Shown here: positions 1 to 6,540 of the stretch, piece after piece
How positions within the stretch are numbered: position 1 is the stretch's first letter
Layout: every line of letters starts with the position of its first letter
Source of the DNA: Mesorhizobium sp. YM1C-6-2
Lineage (GTDB): Bacteria > Pseudomonadota > Alphaproteobacteria > Rhizobiales > Rhizobiaceae
Length of the DNA: 64,000 nt
Direction of reading: 5' to 3'
Assembly (NCBI RefSeq): GCF_003666685.1
Contig: NZ_RCIZ01000004.1
Location: 397,262 to 461,261 of the forward strand
Made by a program: the position numbers and the translations under genes
The notes under the pieces: generated by a model
Told to the model about the DNA's origin: nothing
Databases searched by the model: none
What the model saw: only the letters and a program-made list of their open reading frames with translations

Positions 1-62
1 GGCGCACCTTCGCGGCGGCCTTTGTCATGCTGGGCGCAAGGCTGGCGCTGACCGAGCGCTGA
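1..62 (+). CDS. C-terminal end of a truncated upstream protein
   Basis: The window opens inside a reading frame that ends at TGA 60-62. The visible tail is 19 residues ending GARLALTER. A short hydrophobic stretch followed by a G-x-R-LAL ending resembles the last membrane helix of LysE/RhtB-type amino-acid exporters, but this is a guess from 19 residues. The next gene starts 8 bp downstream on the same strand, so the two may be co-transcribed. Confidence 0.45.
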   Translation, partial: RTFAAAFVMLGARLALTER

Positions 63-70
63 TCCAAGGC

Positions 71-496
71 ATGGCGCAGCAGCAGAAACTGGTCGTTTCG
101 ACCAGAGGGCAGGGGCTCTACGAATTCACCAACGAGGCGAACGCCTTCGTGAACGGCGCCGCTGTGGATATCGGGCTGCTCACCGTCTTCGTGCAGCACA
201 CGTCCTGCTCGCTGCTGATCCAGGAGAATGCCGACCCCGACGTGAAGAGCGATCTCGATGCGTTTTTCCGTCGCCTGACGCCGCCGGCCGACGATCCTTC
301 GATGCGCTATCTCGTCCACCGGATCGAAGGCAATGACGACATGCCGGCGCATATCAAGGCGGCGCTGACGGCGACCTCGATTTCGATCCCGGTGACGGCC
401 GGCCGGCTGGCGCTCGGTATCTGGCAGGGCATCTACCTCTTCGAGCACCGCGATGCGCCGCATCGCCGCGAGATCGTTCTTCACCTCAGCGATTGA
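71..496 (+). CDS. yjbQ: YjbQ family protein (secondary thiamine-phosphate synthase fold)
   Basis: This 141-residue protein spans the whole UPF0047/YjbQ family. Hallmarks are the HTSCSLLIQENADPDV block near residues 43-58, the HRIEGNDDMPAHIK block near residues 83-96, and the C-terminal LGIWQGIYLFEHR block near residues 115-127. YjbQ proteins are small cytosolic trimers with a conserved His/Cys/Glu pocket. Some members have weak thiamine-phosphate synthase activity, and the physiological role is unsettled. The start at 71 lies 8 bp after the preceding stop. The length is normal for the family. Confidence 0.9.
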   Translation: MAQQQKLVVSTRGQGLYEFTNEANAFVNGAAVDIGLLTVFVQHTSCSLLIQENADPDVKSDLDAFFRRLTPPADDPSMRYLVHRIEGNDDMPAHIKAALTATSISIPVTAGRLALGIWQGIYLFEHRDAPHRREIVLHLSD

Positions 497-586
497 CCCG
501 GCTTCCAATGCAGTCTCGCGGCCTGCATCTCGACGCGGAAGCGGCAACGCTCTAATTTGAACAGACAACAGAAGGCGGGTTGCTCG

Positions 587-883
587 ATGTCATTTTTCAA
601 ACGGCTTTTCGGTGGCGGCGGTTCGGATGAGGGAGCCGCCCAAGGCGCGCCTGCCAAACAGATCGAGCACAAGGGCTTCACGATCGCCGCCACGCCCTAC
701 AAGAATGACGGCCAGTACCAGACCTGCGGCGTGGTCTCGAAGGAGATCGGCGGGGTGATGAAGGAGCACCGTTTCGTCCGCGCTGACCGCTTCGCCGCGC
801 TCGACGACGCCGTCGACGTGTCGATCCGCAAGGGCCAGCAGATCGTCGACGAGCAGGGCGAGCGCATTTTCAACCAGTCCTGA
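587..883 (+). CDS. HlyU family protein
   Basis: A 98-residue protein starting MSFFKRLFGGGGSD. It has the HlyU-domain pattern common in alphaproteobacteria: a short glycine-rich leader, then IEHKGFTIAATPYKN, QYQTCGVVSKEIGG and EHRFVRADRF, and a helical end. The family is named after the Vibrio HlyU regulator, but these alphaproteobacterial proteins lack a recognisable winged-helix DNA-binding region, so a regulatory role is not shown. I chose the ATG at 587 because the family begins with MSFFKRLFG; an in-frame TTG at 557 would add ten unconserved residues. Confidence 0.85.
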   Translation: MSFFKRLFGGGGSDEGAAQGAPAKQIEHKGFTIAATPYKNDGQYQTCGVVSKEIGGVMKEHRFVRADRFAALDDAVDVSIRKGQQIVDEQGERIFNQS

Positions 884-955
884 CACGCTTTGCCGGTGTC
901 GGGCCTGGTCCGGCATGTGGATATCGAGGGGCCTTGTAACAGGGCCCGGCGCCAC

Positions 956-1363
956 TCAGGGCTCGCCGGCCGTGTCGATCACCCAGGTCACGCCGAAACG
1001 GTCGGTGAGAAGCCCAAAACCCTTGGACCAGGGCTGGGGACCGAAGGGGATGGCGGCAGTCCCGCCGTCGACGAGATCGCCGAAGATGCGGCGCGCGTCC
1101 TCGATCGTGTCGGCTGTGACGGTGACGCTCATGCCGGTGCGGCCGGAGAATTCCTGCATGTCCTGTCCCATCAGCGCCTGGTCGCCGATGTCGATCCAGG
1201 CGTGAAGGATGCGGTCCTTGTGATCTTCGGGGACGGAGCCCGCCATTTCGGGCATGTCGCGATGGCTGACCATGGCGCGCACTTCGCCGCCGAGAATGCG
1301 GGCATAGGCGGTGAAGGCCTCGCGGCAGTCGCCGCCGAAATCGATATTGGCCAGGACTTTCAT
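956..1363 (-). CDS. VOC family protein (PhnB/glyoxalase-like)
   Basis: A 135-residue VOC-superfamily protein with two beta-alpha-beta-beta-beta halves. NIDFGGDCREAFTAYARILGGEV at the N-terminus and PFGPQPWSKGFGLLTDRFG at the C-terminus are typical of the PhnB/3-demethylubiquinone-methyltransferase-like subgroup. Its metal ligands and substrate cannot be assigned from sequence. It is transcribed divergently from the HxlR regulator that starts 69 bp away, so that regulator is its likely controller (inference). The start at 1363 gives MKVLANIDF; a longer frame would add 16 basic, unconserved residues. Confidence 0.88.
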   Translation of the reverse strand: MKVLANIDFGGDCREAFTAYARILGGEVRAMVSHRDMPEMAGSVPEDHKDRILHAWIDIGDQALMGQDMQEFSGRTGMSVTVTADTIEDARRIFGDLVDGGTAAIPFGPQPWSKGFGLLTDRFGVTWVIDTAGEP

Positions 1364-1416
1364 CGTTGTGCTCCTCCGTGGTTTGCCCCCAAGTCTTGAG
1401 GAGCGTGGCATGATGA

Positions 1417-1431
1417 GTTATAAATTGCAAC
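1417..1431. promoter_or_regulatory. Candidate HxlR operator between the divergent VOC and HxlR genes
   Basis: GTTATAAATTGCAAC is an imperfect dyad (GTT...AAC arms, 10 of 15 positions symmetric) lying directly 5' of the HxlR start codon at 1433. HxlR regulators usually bind short AT-rich dyads in the shared promoter of a divergent target. The assignment comes from position and symmetry only. Confidence 0.35.
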
Positions 1432-1432
1432 C

Positions 1433-2107
1433 ATGAAGTTAGATAAAGTAACTAGCAGAAAGCGCAGCTATGAGGACGCCTGCGGGACGGCCCATGCGCT
1501 GGACCTGATCGGCGAGCGCTGGGCGCTCCTCGTCATGCGCGAGCTGATGCTGGGACCGCGGCGCTTTTCCGACCTGCGCGAGAGCCTGCCGGGGGTAAGC
1601 GCCAATGTGCTCACCCAGCGGCTCGAAGGGCTGGAGGAGGCGGGCGTCCTGCAACGGCGCAAGCTGCCGCCGCCGGCGCCGGCGCAGGTCTACGAGCTCA
1701 CGCAATGGGGCCTGGACGCCGAGCCGGTGATCCTGGCGCTGGGCCGCTGGGGCGCGCGCTCGCCGCTGCAGGATCCGGCCTTGCCCTTGAGCGCGGTCGG
1801 CATGGCGCTGTCGTTCCGGGCGATGTTCCTGCCGGAGCGCGCGATCGGCGCACATCTGACGCTCGGCCTCAGGACGCCGCGCGACCGTTTCAGGCTGGCC
1901 GTGTCGAACGGCAGGATCGAGATCGAGCGCAGCGAGAGCGGGGCGGTGGACGCGGAGCTTACAGGGGAACCGGGCGAGATCGCCGGCTACGTCTACGGAC
2001 TTTCGGCCGGCGATCCCGAAGGCGAGGGAGTGCTGACGATCTCCGGCGATCGCGAGGCGGTGAACAGCTTCCGCGGCATGGTGGCGCTGCCGCCGATGGC
2101 CTGCTAG
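1433..2107 (+). CDS. HxlR family transcriptional regulator with C-terminal SCP2-like domain
   Basis: Residues 15-110 form an HxlR/MarR-like winged helix: CGTAHALDLIGERWALLVMR, then the GPRRFSDLRESLPGVSANVLTQRL recognition region and a LPPPAPAQVYELT wing. The protein is 224 residues, about twice a minimal HxlR (~110-120). Its second half (residues 120-224) looks like the sterol-carrier/SCP2-type ligand domain found in a long HxlR subgroup. It is divergent from the VOC gene at 956-1363 and probably controls that gene and itself through the dyad at 1417-1431. Cys17 near the start of the winged helix is typical of redox- or electrophile-sensing HxlR proteins; whether it senses here is unknown. 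Confidence 0.87.
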   Translation: MKLDKVTSRKRSYEDACGTAHALDLIGERWALLVMRELMLGPRRFSDLRESLPGVSANVLTQRLEGLEEAGVLQRRKLPPPAPAQVYELTQWGLDAEPVILALGRWGARSPLQDPALPLSAVGMALSFRAMFLPERAIGAHLTLGLRTPRDRFRLAVSNGRIEIERSESGAVDAELTGEPGEIAGYVYGLSAGDPEGEGVLTISGDREAVNSFRGMVALPPMAC

Positions 2108-2117
2108 CGGACGAGTA

Positions 2118-2144
2118 AAGGCAGGCGCGGTCGGCGCCTGCCTT
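2118..2144. terminator. Bidirectional hairpin between convergent HxlR and azoR genes
   Basis: A perfect 11-bp stem (AAGGCAGGCGC with GCGCCTGCCTT) with a 5-nt loop sits between the two convergent stops, at 2107 and 2151. The flanking T runs are short, so termination may be only moderately efficient in either direction. Confidence 0.7.
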
Positions 2145-2150
2145 GTGTCG

Positions 2151-2795
2151 TCAAGCGGCGTATGCGGCCGCTGCGATGTCGTTCACGGACAGCAGCGTGT
2201 CGATGCGGGCGGTAGCCCTGTCGAGCGCGGCAGCCACGGCGTCAGGTCCCATGGCGACGCCTTCCACGCGGATGACCTCGACGTCGGTCATTCCCATGAA
2301 GGCCAGCACGGAGCGAAGATACGGAATGGCATGATCCATCTGCACCGCCGCGCCCTCCGAATAGACGCCGCCGGACGCCAGCACGATATAGACCTTCTTG
2401 CCGGTCACCAGGCCCTTCGGGCCGTTCTGGCCGTAGGAGAAACTCCGGCCCGAGCGGGCGATATGGTCGATCCAGGACTTCAGCGTCGAGGAGATGTTGA
2501 AGTTGATGAAGCCGGTGGCGAGGATGACCGTGTCGGCCGCGAACAGTTCGTCGAGGACGGCGTCGGACACTGCGACGACCTCGGCCTGGCGCTGGGTCCG
2601 CGCCTCGGCGGGCGTGTAGATGCCGGTCGAATAGTCGGGGTCTATATGCGGCAGCGGGTTGGCGGCGAGGTCCCTGACCGCGAGCGTGGAGCCGGGATTG
2701 GCTTCGCGCAGTTTTGCGGCCAGTTCGGTGGCGACGCGGGTCGAGTGGGAGGCAGCCCCGCGTGGGCTGGAAGTGACGAGGAGGATGGAGGACAT
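2151..2795 (-). CDS. azoR: FMN-dependent NADH:quinone oxidoreductase / azoreductase
   Basis: A 214-residue flavodoxin-fold reductase of the AzoR family. It starts MSSILLVTSSPRG, the phosphate-binding loop for FMN. It carries GFINFNISSTLKSWIDHIARSGRSF, where the flavin-contacting residues lie, and an ASGGVYSEG loop. Such enzymes carry out two-electron reduction of quinones and azo compounds using NADH and act as homodimers in the cytosol, limiting quinone stress. It is divergent from a LysR regulator starting at 2905, the common arrangement for inducible azoR genes. The start at 2795 is supported by family length. Confidence 0.92.
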   Translation of the reverse strand: MSSILLVTSSPRGAASHSTRVATELAAKLREANPGSTLAVRDLAANPLPHIDPDYSTGIYTPAEARTQRQAEVVAVSDAVLDELFAADTVILATGFINFNISSTLKSWIDHIARSGRSFSYGQNGPKGLVTGKKVYIVLASGGVYSEGAAVQMDHAIPYLRSVLAFMGMTDVEVIRVEGVAMGPDAVAAALDRATARIDTLLSVNDIAAAAYAA

Positions 2796-2873
2796 TGGCT
2801 TAACTCCGTGGGGCGGTTGATGTGTCGGAGCCAATGTGGGCATTTCGATCCATTCGAAAAACTGGTATATTAT

Positions 2874-2901
2874 CTATTCAATCCATCTATGGAGTGGATA
2901 G
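2874..2901. promoter_or_regulatory. Candidate LysR operator upstream of the LysR gene
   Basis: CTATTCAATCCAT (2874-2886) and ATGGAGTGGATAG (2889-2901) form an inverted repeat with 11 of 13 pairs matching and a 2-bp centre. It ends 3 bp before the LysR start codon. The position in the azoR/LysR divergent promoter suggests autoregulation plus control of azoR; this is inferred from symmetry. Confidence 0.5.
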
Positions 2902-2904
2902 GAC

Positions 2905-3840
2905 ATGCAACCCAACCCCACCCTCGACCAGATGCAGGTGCTGGTTGCCGTCGCCGAGACCGGCAGCTTTTCGGCCGCCGGGCGCAAGCTCAACCGGGCG
3001 CAATCGGTGATCAGCTACACGATCGCCAATCTGGAAGCGCAGCTCGGGCTGAAGCTGTTCGAGCGCGAAGGCACGCGCGAGCCGTCGCTGACCACCGAGG
3101 GCAAGGCGATACTGGCCGACGCGCACCGCATGATCGGCGTGCTGAACGACATCCGCGCCCGGACGGAGGGGTTGAAGCAGGGGCTCGAGGCGGAACTGGT
3201 CATCGCCGTCGACGTCACCTTGCCGGCGCCGGCGCTGACCAAGGTGCTCGCCGCCTTCGAAGCAGAATTTCCGTCGGTCGGCCTCAGGCTGAACATCGGG
3301 ACGCTGGGCATCGTCTGGGATCAGTTGATGAGCCGCAGCGCTCATGTGAGCTTTGGCGGCCAGCCGGTCGCCGTCGGCGACGAACTGGTGGCGGTGCGCA
3401 TCGGCTCCGCCTCGATGACGCCCGTCGCCGCGCCCGGCCATCCGCTGGCGACCTACAAGGGCAGGGTGCCGCTTTCGGAAGTGCGCGAGCATATCCAGCT
3501 CGTCATCTCCGACGTGTCGACGATGACGAAAGGCAAGGATTTCGGTGTCTTCGCCTACCGGACGTGGCGCATGACCGACACCTCGACCAAGCGCGAGCTG
3601 ATCCTGTCCGGGCTCGGCTGGGGCGGTCTGCCGACCTGGATGATCCTCGACGACGTGGCGGCGGGGCGGCTCGCCTTGCTCGACCTGGAGCCCTATCCGG
3701 AGCGGCCCTACCAGTTGCGCGCCTTCTACCGCGCCGACTCGCCGCCCGGGCCCGCGGCGAGCTGGCTGATCGAACGTTTCAAGCAGGAATTGCCGAAGGT
3801 TTGCGCGACCTTGCCGGAGGCGCTGCAAAAGCGGGCGTGA
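2905..3840 (+). CDS. LysR family transcriptional regulator
   Basis: A 311-residue LysR-type regulator. The N-terminal winged helix-turn-helix covers residues 8-66 (MQVLVAVAETGSFSAAGRKL, then RAQSVISYTIANLEAQLGLKLFER). A linker helix and a periplasmic-binding-protein-like effector domain follow (about residues 90-295). It is transcribed divergently from azoR, which it probably controls, with electrophilic quinones or azo compounds as plausible inducers (inference). A strong dyad lies just upstream of its start. Length is normal for the family. Confidence 0.92.
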   Translation: MQPNPTLDQMQVLVAVAETGSFSAAGRKLNRAQSVISYTIANLEAQLGLKLFEREGTREPSLTTEGKAILADAHRMIGVLNDIRARTEGLKQGLEAELVIAVDVTLPAPALTKVLAAFEAEFPSVGLRLNIGTLGIVWDQLMSRSAHVSFGGQPVAVGDELVAVRIGSASMTPVAAPGHPLATYKGRVPLSEVREHIQLVISDVSTMTKGKDFGVFAYRTWRMTDTSTKRELILSGLGWGGLPTWMILDDVAAGRLALLDLEPYPERPYQLRAFYRADSPPGPAASWLIERFKQELPKVCATLPEALQKRA

Positions 3841-3873
3841 GGCACAAACTGTTGTAGGGCCTGTCGTTCCGCG

Positions 3874-4476
3874 TCACCCGGAGCGGGCGGTCATCAGCCC
3901 GTCGACAAGCGCGATCAGCGTCAGCCGATAGTCGCCGGCGGGAGCGCCGGCGTCGATGGCAAGCGCTGCGCGATCGAACATGGCGGCAAGCAGCCCCGTC
4001 AGCGCGTCGGCGGGGAGCGCCTTCATCGCACCGGAATCCATCGTCGCGACAAGGCCTTCGCGTAGCGTCCTGTTGCCGTGCCTGGCGTCGATCTCGTCCA
4101 TCCCGGCCCGTCCGAGCACCGCCGGCCCGTCGAGCAGGAGCAGGCGGGTGCGGCCTGGCGTGCGCATGGCCTGGAGATAGGCCTCCGAGCCGGCGAGCAG
4201 TGCTTCGCGTGGGGGCAGGGAGGCCGGTGACGCGCTCTCGATCTCGGCCGCGACCTCAGCGGCTTCCTGCTCGACCACCGCCTGGAACAGCGCCTGCTTG
4301 TCGGCGAAGTGGTGGTAGAGCGCGCCGCGCGTGACGCCGGCGGCCGCCACGATCTCCGGTGTGCTCGTCTCGGCGTAGGATTTTTCGGTGAACAGCTTTC
4401 GTGCCGCCGCGATGAGATCGCGGCGCGTGGCTTCCGTCCGGTCGCGGTTGGTGCGGCGTTCTTTTGTCTCTTGCAT
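3874..4476 (-). CDS. TetR/AcrR family transcriptional regulator
   Basis: A 200-residue TetR repressor. The helix-turn-helix lies at residues 17-62: TRRDLIAAARKLFTEKSYAET, then TPEIVAAAGVTRGALYHHFADK. The C-terminal ligand domain is divergent, as usual. The start at 4476 (MQETKERR) is preferred; a longer frame from 4509 would run through the operator. Two near-identical palindromes (4477-4493 and 4506-4522) fill the intergenic space with the divergent VOC gene at 4546. This strongly suggests the protein represses itself and that gene; the inducing ligand is unknown. Confidence 0.92.
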   Translation of the reverse strand: MQETKERRTNRDRTEATRRDLIAAARKLFTEKSYAETSTPEIVAAAGVTRGALYHHFADKQALFQAVVEQEAAEVAAEIESASPASLPPREALLAGSEAYLQAMRTPGRTRLLLLDGPAVLGRAGMDEIDARHGNRTLREGLVATMDSGAMKALPADALTGLLAAMFDRAALAIDAGAPAGDYRLTLIALVDGLMTARSG

Positions 4477-4493
4477 ACATGCAGCCTGTATGT
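4477..4493. promoter_or_regulatory. TetR operator copy 1
   Basis: ACATGCAGCCTGTATGT abuts the TetR start codon. It matches the second copy at 4506-4522 at 13 of 17 positions and has imperfect dyad symmetry. Binding here would block the TetR gene's ribosome-binding region or promoter. The ACATACA...TGTATGT pattern is typical of AcrR-like operators. Confidence 0.7.
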
Positions 4494-4505
4494 TAATTAA
4501 AAGAT

Positions 4506-4522
4506 ACATACAGATTGTATGT
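4506..4522. promoter_or_regulatory. TetR operator copy 2
   Basis: ACATACA-GAT-TGTATGT is a perfect 7-bp inverted repeat with a 3-bp centre. It lies 29 bp (centre to centre) from copy 1 and 24 bp before the divergent VOC gene's start. The spacing is close to three helical turns, so two TetR dimers could sit on the same DNA face. Confidence 0.75.
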
Positions 4523-4545
4523 TAAATGAAGGAGGAAGGAAAGCC

Positions 4546-4971
4546 ATGAAAACGACGAGCTATTACCCGGTGCTGATGGTCGACGACGTTGCTCCGGCGG
4601 CCGCCTTCTATGTCGAGCATTTCGGCTTCAAGCCGCTTTTCGAGAGCGACTGGTACGTGCACCTGCAGTCCGGCGACGACGAGAGCGTCAACCTCGCCAT
4701 CCTGCAGGGCGACCACGAGACGATCCCGCCGGAGGGCAGGGGCCGCGCCAGCGGGGTCCTGATCAATTTCGAGGTCGAGGACCCGGATGCGCTTTATGCG
4801 CGGGTGCAGGCAGCCGGCCTGCCGATCCTGCGGACGCTGCGCGACGAGCCGTTCGGCCAGCGGCATTTCATCACCAGGGATCCCAACGGCGTGCTGATCG
4901 ACGTGATCAAGCCGATCCCGCCGAGCGAGGAGTTCCTGGCGCAGTTCGCCCCCGAGGCGGTGGGCCGGTAG
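4546..4971 (+). CDS. VOC family protein (glyoxalase/bleomycin-resistance fold)
   Basis: A 141-residue VOC protein: [24 protein letters not shown] opens the first half and [19 protein letters not shown] closes the second. The DPNG turn and the final I-D-V-I strand are standard for this fold. A strong AGGAGG sits 8-10 bases before the ATG at 4546, which decides the start over the in-frame ATG at 4519. The gene is divergent from the TetR regulator with twin operators between them, so it is probably induced by that repressor's ligand and may act on or bind the same compound (inference). Confidence 0.88.
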   Translation: MKTTSYYPVLMVDDVAPAAAFYVEHFGFKPLFESDWYVHLQSGDDESVNLAILQGDHETIPPEGRGRASGVLINFEVEDPDALYARVQAAGLPILRTLRDEPFGQRHFITRDPNGVLIDVIKPIPPSEEFLAQFAPEAVGR

Positions 4972-4977
4972 CAGGCC

Positions 4978-5712
4978 CTACTGCGCCGGCTGCTCCGGCG
5001 CAGCTGGTTCCGGCGTTGCAGGCTCGGGCGTTGCCGGCGGCGGTTCGGGCTGAGCCTCCTGCGGCGCAGGCTGTTCCGGCGCCGCGGGCGCCGGTTCGAC
5101 CGGCGCGGGCATGGTGGCCTCCGGTGCAGTCGGCGCCGGCTGCTCGGGCACCGGCTGTTCGGCAGCCGGTGGCTCGGGCGCGGGCCTTTCGGCGACCGCC
5201 TTCAGCTTGGCGAGGCCCTTCTCGTAGTCGTTGCCGATCCAGCGGTCGAACATCAGGCCGAACCATTTTGCCGGGATGCCTTCGAGTCCAGCCTTGAAGA
5301 CCCAGGTGACCCTGGTGCCGCTGGTTGTCGGCACCAGTTCGAAACTGGAGACCGGCTTGCCGCGGACGCCGAAGTCGAGCTGTGTCTCGACGAAGGTCGG
5401 CGGTTCGTATCGGATGATCGTTTGCGAGCCTTTGCCGACGTCGGCGTGCTCCGACGACCAGTTCATCTGCTGGCCGAGCCCGCTCTCCGGTCCCTCGAAC
5501 GTGTATGTGATGTTGGGATCGAGGTCGGCCCAGGGCGAGAACTCGTTGAACCGCCTGAGGTCGCCTACGACGGCGAAGACCTTGTCGGGCGGTGCGGCGA
5601 TCTCGATCGAGCGGGTCACCACGGCCTGCGGCGGCAGCAGGAACGATCCGCCCACGATGATGAGGGCGACCGCCGCGATGAGGTAGAAAAGCCACTTCAG
5701 GAAAGTCAGCAT
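4978..5712 (-). CDS. Membrane-anchored SRPBCC family protein with Pro/Ala/Glu-rich tail
   Basis: A 244-residue protein with three parts. An N-terminal membrane segment (residues 4-27) comes first. Next is an SRPBCC/polyketide-cyclase-like ligand-binding domain (about residues 33-170), with TRSIEIAAPPDKVFAVVGD and WVFKAGLEGIPAKWFGLMF. A disordered tail of repeated PAPEQP/EPATPEP units follows from residue 175. The tail resembles periplasm-spanning linkers and suggests the domain lies outside the inner membrane (inference). Substrate unknown. It converges on the VOC gene, whose stop lies 6 bp away. Confidence 0.82.
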   Translation of the reverse strand: MLTFLKWLFYLIAAVALIIVGGSFLLPPQAVVTRSIEIAAPPDKVFAVVGDLRRFNEFSPWADLDPNITYTFEGPESGLGQQMNWSSEHADVGKGSQTIIRYEPPTFVETQLDFGVRGKPVSSFELVPTTSGTRVTWVFKAGLEGIPAKWFGLMFDRWIGNDYEKGLAKLKAVAERPAPEPPAAEQPVPEQPAPTAPEATMPAPVEPAPAAPEQPAPQEAQPEPPPATPEPATPEPAAPEQPAQ

Positions 5713-5805
5713 GCCGGCTCCCTTGGCTATCAGCCTGGACCGGCAGGATTGTCCGCCGATGCCGCTGCGTCAAGCCGCGGCGCCGGGGAAAGCGGCGCTT
5801 AGCGC

Positions 5806-6417
5806 CTACATCTTGTCGATGACCGACTGCACGCCTTCGGTCGGCACGCCGTCGCGCGCGCCGGCGGTCAGGATGGCGGGCACGATCGCCTCCGCCGTGT
5901 CGACGACCAGCGGATTGACCAGATGGCCGGTATGGATGAAGCCTTCGGCGCGCATGTGGTCGAGCAGCGCCAGCATCGGGTTCCAGAAGCCCCCAACATT
6001 GCCGAAGACCATGGGCTTGCGGTGATGGCCGAGCTGCGCCCAGGTCATGATCTCGATGATCTCCTCGACCGTCCCGATGCCGCCCGGCAACGCCACAAAG
6101 GAGTCCGATTTCTCGAACATTATGTGCTTGCGCTCATGCATGTTCTCGGTGACGACGAGTTCATTGAGGCGCTGGAGCGCGGCCTGGGTCGCTTCCTTGG
6201 TCATCAGGAAACGCGGGATGATGCCGGTGACCTTGCCGCCGGCGCGCAGTGCGCCATCGGCGACCGCCCCCATGATCCCCTTGCCGCCGCCGCCATAGAC
6301 CAGTTCGAGGCCGGCATTCGCGATGGCGCGCCCGAGCACATGGCCGGCCTTCAGGTAGAGTTCGTCGTTACCCGGCGAAGAACCGCAATAGACGCAGACG
6401 GATCGAATCGTGTTCAT
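5806..6417 (-). CDS. LOG family nucleotide 5'-monophosphate nucleosidase (TIGR00730)
   Basis: A 203-residue Rossmann-fold protein of the LOG/TIGR00730 family. The catalytic PGGIGTVEE motif is near residues 107-115, preceded by HERKHIMFEKSDSFVALPGG; the glycine-rich VYGGGGKGIMGAVADGA is near residues 41-57. These enzymes hydrolyse the N-glycosidic bond of AMP-like or cytokinin nucleotides, releasing a free base and ribose 5-phosphate. The cytokinin role is established in plants and some plant-associated bacteria; in this organism the substrate is unproven. The start at 6417 (MNTIRSVCVYCGSS) matches the family. Confidence 0.9.
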   Translation of the reverse strand: MNTIRSVCVYCGSSPGNDELYLKAGHVLGRAIANAGLELVYGGGGKGIMGAVADGALRAGGKVTGIIPRFLMTKEATQAALQRLNELVVTENMHERKHIMFEKSDSFVALPGGIGTVEEIIEIMTWAQLGHHRKPMVFGNVGGFWNPMLALLDHMRAEGFIHTGHLVNPLVVDTAEAIVPAILTAGARDGVPTEGVQSVIDKM

Positions 6418-6540
6418 GCGGCTGATTGGTGATTTCCCGGGGGGACAGGTCAAGACCCCTTGCCGGTCTTTTCTTGTCGCTCCCGGCGAAACAGGTTAGA
6501 CCCGCACACAGAGGCCGGGTGGTCCTCGGGGCAGGACGTA

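Noticed and set aside
5000..5200. GC-rich repeats in the SRPBCC gene considered as a transposon end
   Set aside because: They encode the Pro/Ala/Glu tail in frame and have no inverted partner.
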